A stretch of 64,000 bases of DNA from Bactrocera neohumeralis (lineage: Eukaryota; Arthropoda; Insecta; Diptera; Tephritidae): positions 48,940,574 through 49,004,573 of the forward strand of contig NC_065921.1 in NCBI RefSeq assembly GCF_024586455.1, given 5' to 3'. The first letter of the stretch is position 1. Each line of letters starts with the position of its first letter. Under the pieces are notes generated by a model. That model saw nothing but the letters and a program-made list of their open reading frames with translations, searched no databases and was not told the DNA's origin. This document shows positions 1-11,047 of the stretch, piece by piece. Made by a program: the position numbers and the translations under genes.

Positions 1-364
1 ATGATTTGGAAATATGTAATAATAATACCCAACGATTACCCTCCTCCCGCCCAACCGACGCGTGGGCGCAATCCGCGAACGAGCGGTATTAGCCGAGTCA
101 TAAAAGGCAAGAGAGTTTTAAGCGTTGCGATCTTAAGCTGCTCAGCTACAGAAACAAAAATTTCAACAGCCGAAATTAAGAATTAGATAAAAGTTTATAA
201 TTTTTAAATGTTACTTATTAAGAGTAGATAAAATAATTTTTTTAATGGTAAAGAGTGAGTCTGTTAGGTCAAATGTGCTGGAATAAGAATTGAAATCATG
301 ACATATACGGCGGAATGGTTCGTTAAAATCAAAATTTGTTCTAGAAAATTTTAAAAGTGAGGGT
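1..364. other. Unassigned stretch
   Basis: Short GC-richer segment (about positions 40-110, with a CGACGCGTGGG-like stretch), then AT-rich DNA. The frame open from position 1 has no recognisable motif. I see no RNA gene fold or transposon end. Confidence 0.3.
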
Positions 365-1060
365 CTAAACAGACTGGAACAGACGAGCGGGAACGTTAAA
401 ATTAATATCAGATAAGAGAGATGGGCTACAGACTGACCTATTCATGAGTTTTACAAGAAGTATTATACCAAGCATCTCCCTACGACTAGCGAGTGTCGGG
501 AGATTTATAAGTTTTAAACGGTTAGTGGAAGGGGGAAGATTTAAACTGGAATCCCAATGCAATTGATTTAAGGCAAAAAGTAAAAATTGTTTTTGAACGG
601 ACTCTAACTTATGCGAATGGACTTGGTAACTAGGGTTCCAAACCACAGAAGCATACTCCAATATAGGCCTCACCAGAGATGTAAAAAGAATTTTTGTGGT
701 AAGCGGATCTCTAAATTCTTTAGATCAACGTTTAACAAAACTAAGAGCGCCTTTAGCTTTAAAAACCGTGGAAGATGCGTGAAGATTAAAATTGAGTTTG
801 GGGTTCATAGTTACTCCCAGATCAACAAAACTGCATACTTGCTCCAACCTAAAGTTTTGTATTGTGTATGAGGTAGGATCTACAGCTCTACGTGAAAAGC
901 ACATCGTTTTACATTTTTTAAGGTTCAATGGCATGTCATTTCTATCACACCAAGAAACTAGGTTGTTTAAGTCTGTTTGCAACTGACATCTTTCGCTGTT
1001 TGAAGCATACGTTTTAAAAAGTTTTATTGGATATGTATGCCATATATAGTATGACATCAG
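365..1060 (-). pseudogene. 3' remnant of a Jockey/CR1-group non-LTR retrotransposon reverse transcriptase
   Basis: Two adjacent minus-strand frames give the end of a LINE reverse transcriptase. The upstream one (about 1035-725) carries the thumb region, with QTDLNNLVSWCDRNDMPLN, then KCKTMCFSR and a DLGV motif. The downstream one (673-365) starts with RPILEYASVVWNP and the HKLESVQKQFLLFAL stretch typical of the region after the catalytic domain. A frame change between 725 and 673 separates them. The catalytic Y-x-D-D box is not readable: the residues before IKLFK read HTYP. The 5' part (endonuclease, RT core) is absent, as expected for a 5'-truncated copy. No poly-A tail or target duplication was identified. 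The clade assignment is from motif style and could be any CR1/Jockey-like group. Confidence 0.75.
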
Positions 1061-2306
1061 CAATTCCCGAAACACGGTGTGACCTGATCACAACTCAGTT
1101 TGTCACCTGATAATGTATACTATATTTTAGGGGGCTCAGAGTTCACAGTAGAAATATGATGTTTTTTATAGTTGTTCGCTTTATACATACATACATATAT
1201 ATATTTTTGGTAGATCAATCATGCTTTTATCCGAGTTCTTTTCCTTGGTCAATTAATCTTATATCAAAAAACCGGACCCGCGCGAACTCTATAAATTCGA
1301 AATTGAAGCTTTGCTAAAATAAAATGAGTGAAATACAGCGAAAAATATGCGGAATGTTAAGTTCGCTGTTGTTGTAAGCTACAAATGTTGCATAAAGTTT
1401 TGCAAAACATATAATTTTAATAGACACTGCTATGTCATGAAATATATTCTCTTTATATGAACGAACTGTGCGTTTGATTGGCTTCAATTATTTTCAATAC
1501 CAAATGAATATTACTGTTTGCAAAGTTTATAGCCTACGCCAGAAACAGTTATGCTTGTCATAAGCCTTTATTTGCTGCACGTAGTGATATTTTATGATAT
1601 GCAATGCGAAATATGGCAAATGCGTGCAAAAATTCAAATTTTTAACTATTCCACTTTTCCGTTTAACTACAGAAGCGATAATAAAAGTTTTTACTTTATT
1701 CAATAAAAACGGACATATGAATAGTTCTCGCAAAAATTATTTATTATATAACACATTGAAATTGGTGCCACGTGCTTTAACTGCTGTGCGCAACACCATT
1801 TGCTTAAATTTTTAGATTGGAATAACGGTATATCAGTTAAGATCCAAGTTGCGTCATAAATTCGTCATACCTTACGTGGATAAATTTACATTCACGTACA
1901 TGTAAAACGGGAAGTTCAAATAGAGATAAAGGTGGAACAGAATAGCTAATTACATAAACCAAATGGTAGAGCTGACTGACAATTTATTAATGTTCTAAAT
2001 TGCTATTATAAGGAACGCTACCTAATTAGTGAATATGTAATGTTGCAAAGATAAGCAAAACCCTTCGTCTGATTGGTACTTTACGAAAACGCTTTCTGGT
2101 GTCCTTGATTATCACAATATGGATGCTGCATTGCATTATGCACTAAATGAGAGATTGCCAAAGCTAAGAACGTTTTTAGTTTTTCTTAATCCTTTGTCGG
2201 CTGTTTTATTTTATAATAGCTGATCCAATGCTGCAATTTAACCGTCTCACATTATTTACTTACTTTTTATTTACCTTCTGACTATAACATTCGAATTTTC
2301 GAACTC
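1061..2306. other. Unassigned AT-rich stretch
   Basis: No protein motif or terminal repeat recognised. Contains a short ACATACATATATATAT microsatellite near 1185-1205. Frames over 60 codons here (1527-1815) overlap each other on opposite strands and show no family features. Confidence 0.3.
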
Positions 2307-2456
2307 GGGCCTTATTGAAGGATTTTTATTTTTTCAAAAATTTCGATTTTTCAAGACCAATTAACTGTTGATTTTTTCCAAAAATTTAGAAAAAAATTTC
2401 CTGAGGCCTCCATTTTGTTAATTTTTGAAAAAACAAAAATTCCTTCAATCAGGCCC
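2307..2456. repeat. 150-bp foldback MITE
   Basis: The two ends are inverted copies of each other over about 37 bp. The left end begins GGGCCTTATTGAAGG and the reverse complement of the right end begins GGGCCTGATTGAAGG; both continue through an A/T-rich stretch ending TTCAAAAATT. The centre carries smaller palindromic A/T runs. There is no coding capacity. A target duplication is not obvious (GAACTC left, AGGACT right), so the superfamily is open. Confidence 0.65.
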
Positions 2457-2699
2457 AGGACTATCTATTTATAAAACTAATTTTTTCTGTTCGAATAATT
2501 TTAGATGAATCTCCAAGGACTTATGGTTGTCACCGCAAGTACCTTTTTTCGGAACAGGGTCAATACAAACAACTATAACTTTGGAAATTCAATTTTTTTT
2601 TTTTGAAATTTTCGTGACTTCAAGTAAACACATTCTATAATATGCCATATTACTACTTTTGTAAAATAACCCGATTTAATAGCAAAGAAAAATACTGAA

Positions 2700-3841
2700 A
2701 ATTGTAATTTTTTCGTGCCTCTGACTACGCATAACCCCTTAAGCGGACGCTCCCTTGGACGGACGCGGACACTGTTTTATTACGAAATATCTCCCATGAG
2801 CGGACAACTCTCTCTTCAACTTCACCATTTGTCTTGCTTTATTCAGTTTTTAAATCATTGGTCGGCAAACGCATACAACCATAATTTAATGGACAAAAAG
2901 AAAAGCTATTAGTCATTGCAAAAGCGGCCCGCCCGAGAGCTTTCAAACACATACAAATTGCCGATTGACCAGTCGATTGGAACTCGTGGATGACAACAAA
3001 AATTATGACAGAGTGGTTACGACAACTTGACACAAAATTCTCGCAACAGGAATATTATTTTATTTTTAGATAATGCTGCCTCTCATCCCAGAGATAACTG
3101 CCTGACAAACATAACTTTGGAGTTTCTACCTCCTAATACAACATCCACATGCCAGTCCTTGGATTAGGACATAATACAAAATTTTAAAGTCATATACAGA
3201 AACTTCATTATAAAAGATATGCTATCAAATATGGATGCAGCTAAATCCGCATGAGAGGAATATTTAAATATTGATAACGTTGCATACACAGAAAATTACA
3301 GTATTGAAATTGATTACCAATGCTGGGGAGGACCTAAGTGATTCTGATGAGAAGGTAGCTGTGGAAGACATGGATCTAATTAGTAATTATCATGAAGCAT
3401 TCAAACAAATTTCTCGCTTGAAAACGTTTGCTAAAAGTGATGTTGTTGCATATCAACAACTAACATGTTTAGATATTCGTCTTGTGGAAAATAAAAAAAA
3501 GGAAGCAAACCAACCTAAAGCAATCAACAATCCGTACATTTTTTCAACAACAAAACTAATTTTAAATTGTGTATATGGACTAAAATCTAATACTAATTTC
3601 ATACAAGTTTATGATTTAAGGATTGGAACTTCTAATACATGAATACTTTAATAATAAAAATGTATTATAAAATGTTTTGAAATGTATTAACATATTTATT
3701 TCCTGAGTGGAGGGAACATTCTACATATTTGTTTTTTTTTTTTGTTTTAATTTTCCTCAAAACGCTCTATTGGGCGGACATCTCCCTTAGGCGGACAACA
3801 TCGCTGCGACCGTCAGTGTCCGCTTGAGAGAGCTTTCACTG
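2700..3841 (+). mobile_element. Decayed Tigger/pogo-like DNA transposon
   Basis: The right end reads, as reverse complement, CAGTGAAAGCTCTCTCAAGC then GGACACTG, and is followed by TA, the expected target of pogo/Tigger elements. The left end is degenerate: AAGCGGACGCTCCC, GGACGCGGACACTG and GAGCGGACAACTCTC lie at 2739-2812, so the left boundary is approximate. Between the ends lies a plus-strand transposase remnant. The repeated GCGGACA motif at both ends (also at 3774-3800) resembles subterminal binding sites. Confidence 0.7.
2890..3642 (+). pseudogene. Tigger/jerky-like DDE transposase remnant
   Basis: Reading across frame changes, 2905-3033 gives a segment with AKAARPRAFK and then WMTTKIMTEWLRQLD, the stretch before the second catalytic aspartate in Tigger/jerky (DDE_1) transposases. 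Positions 3050-3190 then give FILDNAASHP (second Asp) and LEFLPPNTTS followed by SLD (third Asp region) and QNFK. Downstream an open frame 3271-3642 encodes an acidic, helix-rich tail with no specific motif, a usual place for the C-terminus in this family. The N-terminal CENP-B-type DNA-binding domains and the first Asp are missing, so the copy cannot be active. Confidence 0.75.
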
Positions 3842-4389
3842 TATATATTAAAAATAGTGACAAAATTAAACTTATTTAAGTATATTAGATAATTTGAAAA
3901 GAAAATTCCCAAAAATAAATAAATAGGAGTATAATAATTTTTCGAATTCATCGCCATCGTAAATAATATACAGTATTCTATGAATTTTGTTCAATAAGGG
4001 TAATGTTAGTATAATATGAATTTTAATTGACGTATTACACCCAACGCTTTGTATAGGTATGACGTTATAAGTGCATTTATTAAGCCTTTGAAATTTTCCA
4101 ATTTATAGCTTCCTAGAAAATTTTGGACAACGCTCAAAAACATTTCCAGGCGACTTTTTCCTGATCATCCAGTTTTTCTTCAAAGCTCTTATCCTTTATA
4201 AGTTGCGATATTTATACCCTCATTAATTTTTGCCTCACTGAGATTGGTTAACTTCTGCTTCAGAATTTAAGGCTTTGACATAGAAACTTCGGCAAGATGG
4301 GACTGTTGGCTGAAGACAAGTTTGGATACGGGGGAGTGTGTTTAGACTTAATTGTAATGCGTTTTATTTGAGTCAAACGATAATAATAA

Positions 4390-4900
4390 TCATTTACATG
4401 ACCCCGCACGATCCGGTCTGAATCCTATATGGTGGCTAAGGGAAATTTTTGTAAAAATTTTATCCATTTATGCACAATGATAAACTGACCAATATATGTC
4501 AGGAAGTAAATTCAACTGGAAGTTCGAAAATTTTTTTTAGGCATATGACGGCTAAGAGAAGTATTAACTCTATTCAAGTCATTTTTGACACACTAGTATA
4601 TTGTTGTCAAAGAAACATTTTTCTCGAGATTCAATAAAACATCTTATAAATTGACCGATATTTTGACAAAAAGTTAGCCTTAGGCCATATATACGGTATG
4701 TGGGGCCTTGAGTAGTTACGGCCCGGTTTTAGACTCGAAATGGCATATCTCATTACTAATTGTTCAAAGTTTTATCCCAATATATTTATTGGTCTTCGAT
4801 TTGTGTGGTGGAAAGTGAAAGAATCATATGGAATTTAAAACTGCGCTATATGAGAAGTAGGTATTATTGTAGTAGTTGCCGTTCGATTGCGACCATTTTC
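4390..4900. repeat. Degraded DINE/Helentron-type repeat fragment
   Basis: Shares internal phrases with other copies in this window: AACTGGAAGTTCGAAAAT with GGCTAAGAGAAGTATTAACTC, GACCGATATTTTGACAAAAAG, and GAAAGAATCATATGGAATTT. The same phrases occur at about 27500-27900 and 47950-48100, and inverted at 51060-51350. Both element ends are missing. Confidence 0.55.
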
Positions 4901-6529
4901 AAATGTGAACGGTGCCAACCGATCGTCTGATTTCGACGCAGCCCCTATAAATCCCTCTTATATGATCCTAAGTGTGAAGCCAACGCAATGCGCAACATAC
5001 AAAAGAGGCTTTCTGGATCACCCAAACTCTTTGGAGCTTTATAGCACCAAGTAAGCCAATGTTTAATTAAGGAATGATTGTGTATTTTTGCTAAATGAGA
5101 TTAAGAAACATTTTTACAGCAATTGTAATTCTTTTATACGCTAGTCAATACCTCTTGTATAATAATGAAAACCGTAATATCACAAAAAAGTTTACGTTTG
5201 ACAACATTATGTCGATAATGTCAAGTGCAATTGAGTTGAAACCCATAATGGAGGATTTATTTTGTATCCACCATTCCCCATCCTTTGGTAATTGTTAACG
5301 CTACGGTATACCTAAGGCGTTCTATTGCATTTGGATAAAACTTAAAGGCAGCGTTGTGTTTCATTTTACATTTTTTTTGCTAAAGCCCAAGAAGGTGGCG
5401 AATGGATGTAAAGGTCGCTTTAGATTTCCTGAGCCAAACGCATGTGTCGACGAATTGTCACTTAGTTTTATCTACTTAACTTTTCTGTGTATATTTAGAA
5501 CATAAAAAGCATTTGTGGTAGGGGCACGTGTCAACCTGTGCTAAGAACACAAAGTGCTTTCTACCTGTTTCCTGAAACACTTCCTTCCGCAGCTGAATTG
5601 TTACATCATTTAGGGCAAGCAGGTCGTGTCTGGCATTCTTTAACGTAACTCGGCTTACTTACTATTGCCATTGTGCCACCGCCAGCAAGCATATTTACAA
5701 TTATTCAGATGTGGCGTATACGTTACTAATAGACTATGTCTTTTCAGTTGAGTATGCCCCCATCATTCTTGTGCATTAAGGTAGTATGCGAACACACGAA
5801 AAATACATCGTGCTTCCCTACCAAATTTTAAATTCGCTTCGTGCTCCTGCTCGTCGATTTGTTAAGCTTTATTGTGACACAGCGGAACTGGTTCAAGCTA
5901 ACCTCTAATATGCCTTTAATACCCTACCTACCACTCCAAGCAACAACATGATCCCGGCACGTTTTGTTTTTCTTTCTGTGGGTGCAGCGCTAAATGAATG
6001 ATAAATGAACGAATGTCAAATAGTAAAAATATTGATGACGGAAAAATTAAAAGCATAAAAACGCAAATATTGCAATCAATACCAAGCGTGGCGGAGTAAA
6101 AATCATAGCCTTCAGTGTATTTTTGTAGGGTGCGTTGCCATTTGTCTTTGATCGTTATTCTAACCCACAGTATAGTCTAATCGAAACTACATCAATTTTA
6201 GCAGAAACAACCAAAATATATTTCCAGGTCAAATACCTTTTTATCGTTTATTTCATACTTGTATTAACTATTAAGGAAGTTGACTTATTCACGAATCCTT
6301 CATGAAATGAGAGCTTAACGATTCAAAACTTGCTTTTTATTTCATCTACCTATTATTTCATAGTAACAGGTGTATGCTGGCGTTTTTTTTTGCGTTATAG
6401 ATATATAGATTTCAAGAAACATAAAGCCTGCTGATTTAAAAAATGTGATGTTTTGAGTGAGATTTTTTAATTGAAAATTAGGTACTTAATATTGTAATAA
6501 AAAACAAGAAGAAATAATGAATAACTCAT
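4901..6529. other. Unassigned stretch
   Basis: No recognisable coding exon or transposon end. GC content is moderately higher around 5500-5950. A 67-codon frame at 5095-5298 has no family features. It may be low-copy host intergenic DNA. Confidence 0.3.
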
Positions 6530-7277
6530 ACACTGATCGACATATTCGGTATAAGGTTTGTTAGAAAAAAGAAAATAATTATATGTATTACATATATGGT
6601 AGGTTGATTTGACCCAATAACTATTGCCATGTCACGTACTAAAAGATTTTCCCTGGGTTTCATTAAGGTGCCTTACATAAATCAACAATGACATGGAGTA
6701 GAGACAGCGGGATGTTCGAAAATACTGATATTAGTTATATGGGGGCTATGTCAAGTCTTCGCCCAATTTTATGTAGGCACAAATATACACTGTTACAAGT
6801 AGAACACGCGTTGTAATTTCCATTGAGATAATTCAAATATTGGCCTATATATGCGGTATAAAGTCCCCCGTAAGTTCGAAAATCTTTGTAATGTGTATAT
6901 GGGAGCTAAGGGAAGTACTGGCTCAATTCAATCCATTTTTGACATTCAGACATGCTATCATCAGGAAAGAGTTTTCAATGTCTTTGATGCATTCAGTTAT
7001 TTATTTATCAATTTTAGTAGTTTTTAACAAAACCGTTATATGGGGAGTTGGATGATAACACCGAACCGATTTTAGCTATTTTAACACTGACATAAGAAGT
7101 GTCAAAAACATTTGCCTTGGATATCACTTAAATTTACCCAAGACAAATGTTTAATTATCTTTATTGGTTTGGAAGAAATATACATACAACTTATTAGAGG
7201 GTGGGAACACGTCCACTTTTTAAATTTTTTCAAACCACAGGCGTCCCTCCTTAATTCCATTCTCTGTACCAAATTTG
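6530..7277 (-). repeat. DINE/Helentron-type element, part 1 (interrupted by RTE)
   Basis: Carries the family's internal phrases (AAGTTCGAAAATCTTTGTAA, GGGAGCTAAGGGAAGTACTG, TTAGAGGGTGGGAACACGTCC). It ends at the 9-bp direct repeat CCAAATTTG, where an RTE LINE is inserted, and the element resumes at 9229. Orientation is inferred from the GACAGACAGGCGGACGGAC block, which lies near the 5' end in this family and is at 9400 here. Confidence 0.65.
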
Positions 7278-7491
7278 GAGGAAGGGGTCATGTGAAGAAG
7301 TTCACGCAAGTGAGGAAAGTTCTCTGATCGCCATTTACTTCAGAGTGGCCAGAACCGATTCTTTTACATATAGCTCAAGCACCTCACGACTTCCGGTATT
7401 TGACCAAGTATCCTCTGGGTAGCCTAAGAATATCCGTGTGAAGGCGACCTAAAGTGAGAAGGCGAAACATCCCCTACATAGGGTTAAGCGC

Positions 7492-8565
7492 TTGGTTTGG
7501 CACCCGCCACGTAAAAAAACACCCCCAATGAAAAGAAGCAACAAGCCTCGGATGAGTGACCCCCCTTTTGATGACGACCATGGCAAACGAAATAAGGACT
7601 ACGAATTGAGGGCATGCACCTGGAATGTCCGGTCCCTAAATTGGGAAGGTGACGCTGCCCAGCTGGTTGATGTCCTCGTTAGAGTGAAGACTGACATCAC
7701 CGCTTTCCAAGAAATGCGATGGACGGGACAAGGACTGAGTCGAGTAGGTCCTTATGGCATTTAGTACAGTGGCCATATGAAGGAGCGCAAATTTGTTTTG
7801 GGATTCGTGGTGGGGGAAAAACTCCGTCGCCGAGTACTGTCATTCACCTCGGTGGATGAACGTCTAACCATCCGCATGAAAGCGAAGTTCTTCAACATAT
7901 CGCTGATTTGTGCCCACGCCCCGACGGAAGAAAAGAACGATGTGATCAAAAATGCCTTCTCTGAGCGCTTGGAGCGCACCTATGAGAACTGCCCCCGCCA
8001 CGATATCAAAATCGTGCTTGGTGACTTTAACGCCAGGGTGGGCAAAGAAGGTATATTTGGCACTACGGTTGGTCAATTCGGCCTCCACGACGAAATATCC
8101 GCAAATGGATCGAGGCTGATCGACTTCGCCGGGCCCGAAATATGGTTATCTGTAGTACTAGATTCCAGCATAAGAAAATTCATCAAGTCACCTGGCTGTC
8201 TCCGAATCCAAAAACTACCAACCAGATCGATCATTTTGTGATAGACGGAAAACATGTCTCCAGTGTCTTAGATGTGCGTGCGCTTCGAGGTCCTAACACG
8301 ACTCGGACCACCACCTTGTTGCAGCCAAGATTCGCACCCGTCTCTGTTCTACGTCGAGAAGCTGCAATAACAACAGACAGCCGAACGATTTTCTACTCGG
8401 CTGCACTCCTGCTCTCTGAGAGCACTCGTCAACAACTCGGTATAAGGGAACTGTGGGACGGTATTTCAAGCTCCATACGTACAGCTGCAACCGAAACCAT
8501 TGGTTTTCGGAAAATGCAAAAGAACAGCTGGTACGACGAGGAGTGCCGTGTTGCAGCGGAGAGAA
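7492..8565 (+). pseudogene. RTE endonuclease domain, broken
   Basis: The first segment (7492-7764) contains RACTWNVRSLN and QEMRWTGQG, the N- and E-containing motifs of the AP-like endonuclease that nicks target DNA. It stops at a TAG at 7762-7764 (the same place in copy 3 reads on). The next frame (7777-8241) has HAPTEEKND and LGDFNARVG (catalytic D and N), then NGSRLIDFA. A frame change near 8135 leads to QIDHFVID and VLDVRALRGPN. The final SDHHLVAA motif can be read only in another frame, after a shift at about 8303. The linker with KNSWYDEECR (8520-8555) follows. At least one stop and several frame changes make it non-functional. Confidence 0.8.
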
Positions 8566-8636
8566 AACAGGCTGCCTACCTCGCAACGTTAAGATCGAAC
8601 ACGAACGTGGAAAGCGATTTGAACGAGGGTTTGGCA

Positions 8637-9170
8637 CCACCAACAATGTCAGCGTGGAAATCCAAGGCAATAAAACTCTTGCCAACAGGTGCTACTTCGG
8701 ACTGAGTAGTCAATTGAGAAGTAAAGTCCTCTCTCGAGGAACAAAAACCAAACTCTATAAGTCACTCATAATTCCCGTCCTGGTATATGGTGCAGAGGCT
8801 TGGACGATGACAACAACTGATGAGTTGACGTTGCGAGTTTTCGAGAGAAAAGTTCTGCGAAAGATTTATGATCTTTGCGTATTGGCCACGGCGAATATCG
8901 CATTCGATGGAACGATGAGCTGTACGAGATATACGATGTCATTGACATAGTTAAGCGAATTAAAAGACAGCGACTACGCTGGCTAGGTCATGTTGTCCGA
9001 ATGGACGAAAACACTCCAGCTCTGAAAGTATTCGACACAATACCCGCCGTGGGAAGCAAAGGAAGAGGAAGACCTCCACTCCGTTGGAAGGACCAGGTGG
9101 AGTAGGACCTGGCTACGCTTGGAATATCCAATTGGCGCCACGTAGCGAAAAGAAAAACGACTGGCGCGCT
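8637..9170 (+). pseudogene. RTE reverse-transcriptase C-terminal region, broken
   Basis: Begins at the deletion joint with TTNNVSVEIQ-type sequence (compare copy 2 at about 38550). It continues through LANRCYFGLSSQLRSKVLSR, LYKSLIIPVLVYGAEAWTM and VFERKVLRKIYD (8760-8870), then a frame change and RLRWLGHVVRMDENTPALKV and GRGRPPLRWKDQVE (8970-9104). A TAG at 9103-9105 replaces the codon that in copy 2 continues into DLATLGISNWRHVAKRRNDW. This is the region after the RT palm that is strongly conserved in RTE elements. The palm motifs are absent. Confidence 0.8.
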
Positions 9171-9228
9171 GTTGCTAACTCGGCTATAATCGCGTAAGCA
9201 GTGTCTACGCTAATTAATAAGAAGAGTG

Positions 9229-9570
9229 CCAAATTTGAGTTCTGTATCTTAAATTACAGCATAGTTATAGCACTTTGTTCGTTTTCGGAAAATGATCCGT
9301 GGCATTGTTTTGATTACGCCCATCTACGAACTCGAGCTTGCTGTTTTGCAAAGGAATAGTTGTAAAAATCTCAATTTTTTAAATAAGTTAGCTTGCACAG
9401 ACAGACAGGCGGACGGACGCATAGACAGACATTTGGATTTCTCGTCATCCTGATCATTTATATAATATATACATAACACTACATCCATCTCGATTAGTTT
9501 TGGATGATACGTACGTTGGTGAACAAATCTATTATACCCTGTAAGAAGATGTTGCAAGATTATAACAATA
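9229..9570 (-). repeat. DINE/Helentron-type element, part 2
   Basis: Continuation of the element broken at 7277. It holds the GACAGACAGGCGGACGGAC block (about 9401-9420), TCGTCATCCTGATCATTTAT, and the 5'-terminal CTATTATACCCTG and GTTGCAAG phrases seen in reverse at the ends of the copies at 12456 and 16130. The next 200 bp (to 9766) show nothing recognisable. Confidence 0.65.
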
Positions 9571-9766
9571 GTGGCGGAAAAAGTTGGTTTTTTGTAAAAT
9601 ATAAATAACCCCAAAGCTTGGTTTTTTGAATTTTTAGGTGAAAAAGGGAATATACAAAATTTATATGTCTTTTCATTATCTATCGGAAATTGAGATAAAC
9701 TGTTTTAACTCTTAAAAATTGAATCACGTCCCTCTAAAGCCATTTTAGAAACAAAATACCATAATA

Positions 9767-10380
9767 CAAGGTGCGTTTCAAAGTAAACAGGACTTTTGGA
9801 TCTAGCGCCCCTGGTAGCGCCATCTATATGTCGACTGGTGGGTTAGAATCTTTATCGATTGTCCAGTGTCTAGTATTGGAAGCGAAAATGAGCTTCGAAC
9901 AAAAAGCCAACATTAAAATTTGTGTTAAAATTGGTAAAACTTTTACCGAAACGTTTCAATTGATGAAACAAGTTTGTGGCGACAATTTCCTATACCGCAG
10001 CAGGGTGCACGAGTGATTTCAACGTTTTCAAAGTGGTCGTGAGAACATAAATGATGATGGAAATGGAATTGAATATCTGCAAAACATCGTTTTATCGTAT
10101 TTTGACCGAACATTTGGGCTTACGAAAGATGTGTGCGTGGTTAGTTCCGCACAAATTGACTGACGACCAAAAATTGCTCAGATCGATCGATGTTTGTGAC
10201 CGATTATTTGGCCATAAATTACATTTTAACTATTAACCACTCACCGTATTCCCTTTTCGGAAAAATGCATTTGCCCATGAAAGGAAAGCGTTATGCAGAC
10301 GTAGAGGCCATCCAAAAGGCTTGTACCGGCATACTGGCGGCCAACGAGCTAAAACCCTCGTTCGACATGATTTTGGACCG
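9767..10380 (+). mobile_element. Mariner remnant, DDE core deleted
   Basis: Starts after a TA with CAAGGTGCGTTTCAAAG, a mariner-like terminal sequence. Coding remnants in order: MSFEQKANIKICVKIGKTF (from about 9888), an RSRVHE box followed by a stop where a tryptophan codon is expected (10014-10016), and FQRFQSGRENINDD. Then come TSFYRILTEHLGLRKMCAW and VPHKLTDDQK (10080-10175), and finally the C-terminal KMHLPMKGKRYADVEAIQKA (about 10262-10320) and FDMILDR. The whole catalytic core between about 10200 and 10240 is deleted. The 3' terminus is lost where a hAT-like repeat begins at 10382. Confidence 0.8.
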
Positions 10381-10381
10381 T

Positions 10382-11047
10382 CAGTGGCGTAGCTACAACT
10401 TCGGGCGCCCGGGGCCAAGGATGTTCTGCCACCCCCCTTTATCTGCCTACCTACAAGTTTCATGAGGTGGTTCGAACAAAAGTGAATTTTTACAAAATAT
10501 CTTCGATATTAAGAAGAAGAAGCCACACAAATTCTGAAGTTCCAAAATTCTCACAATTGGGTTTTTGAGGAAATTGATAGTAAATTTAGAAGACATCTTA
10601 TTAAAAGCCATAGAAAAAACCGATTTTCGTCCTATAACTTGTACACTTTTGACACAATTTGCAGGAATTTTTGCCCGAATTGGAGTTTTTAAATACCATT
10701 TTTGAAAATTTGGAGAAATAAAAGTATTTGTTACATTCAAAAGGGTAACTGTGAGAGTGAAACGTCGCTAGACAAAGCTAGAAAAGTGCATCTTTAAGTT
10801 CTATCACTATTTTTAAGAAAGACATATGCCAAAAGATATAAGACAAATTCAAAGACTAATTCGAGTAAAAATTAATATTTTTCATTGTTATTCAGATTAT
10901 TACATTGGGAGTGTACAGCTCTCTTTTATAATAAATTTTGTAAAAAAATTTGTTGAAGTATTTTTCTGAATATTAAAAAACAGTGAAGATCGTTTTGCCG
11001 CCCCCAAGATGTTGCGCCCGGGGCGACGGCCCCCTATATACGTGACA
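10382..11047. repeat. hAT-like MITE with GC-rich terminal inverted repeats
   Basis: The left end reads CAGTGGCGTAGCTACAACTT and then GGGCGCCCGGGGCC. The reverse complement of the right end reads CGTATATAGGGGGCCGTCGC followed by CCCGGG. The CAGTGGCGTAGCTA start followed by a C/G-rich block is a common hAT terminal style. There is no transposase inside; the minus-strand frames at 10447-10740 have no motifs. Possible degenerate 8-bp target repeats (TTGGACCG and TTGACCCG) lie near the two ends, but the right one overlaps DINE sequence, so the exact right border is uncertain. Confidence 0.6.

Larger units (their letters stand above)
7278..9228 (+). mobile_element. RTE-clade LINE, copy 1, with internal deletion and 9-bp target duplication
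   Basis: Flanked by perfect CCAAATTTG repeats (7269-7277 and 9229-9237). The 5' end (GAGGAAGGGGTCATGTG) matches the start of copy 3 at 44301, so both probably reach the true 5' end. The 3' end is the AATAAGAAGAG simple-repeat tail typical of RTE. It contains an apurinic-like endonuclease region and the post-RT C-terminal region. The RT catalytic core is deleted at about 8630-8640, where endonuclease-linker sequence jumps to the segment that in copy 2 starts near 38560. It inserted into a DINE-type repeat, which is therefore older. Confidence 0.88.

Noticed and set aside
1..186. Open frame at the window start as a partial host gene
   Set aside because: No motif, simple base composition and no continuation evidence.
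8293..8685. 130-codon minus-strand frame in RTE copy 1
   Set aside because: Shadow of the plus-strand endonuclease/linker region. The equivalent minus frame in copy 3 is broken and no family motif is present.
10190..10465. 91-codon frame joining mariner C-terminus to a Gly/Pro-rich tail
   Set aside because: The tail is the GC-rich end of the hAT-like MITE; an artificial fusion, not a domesticated gene.
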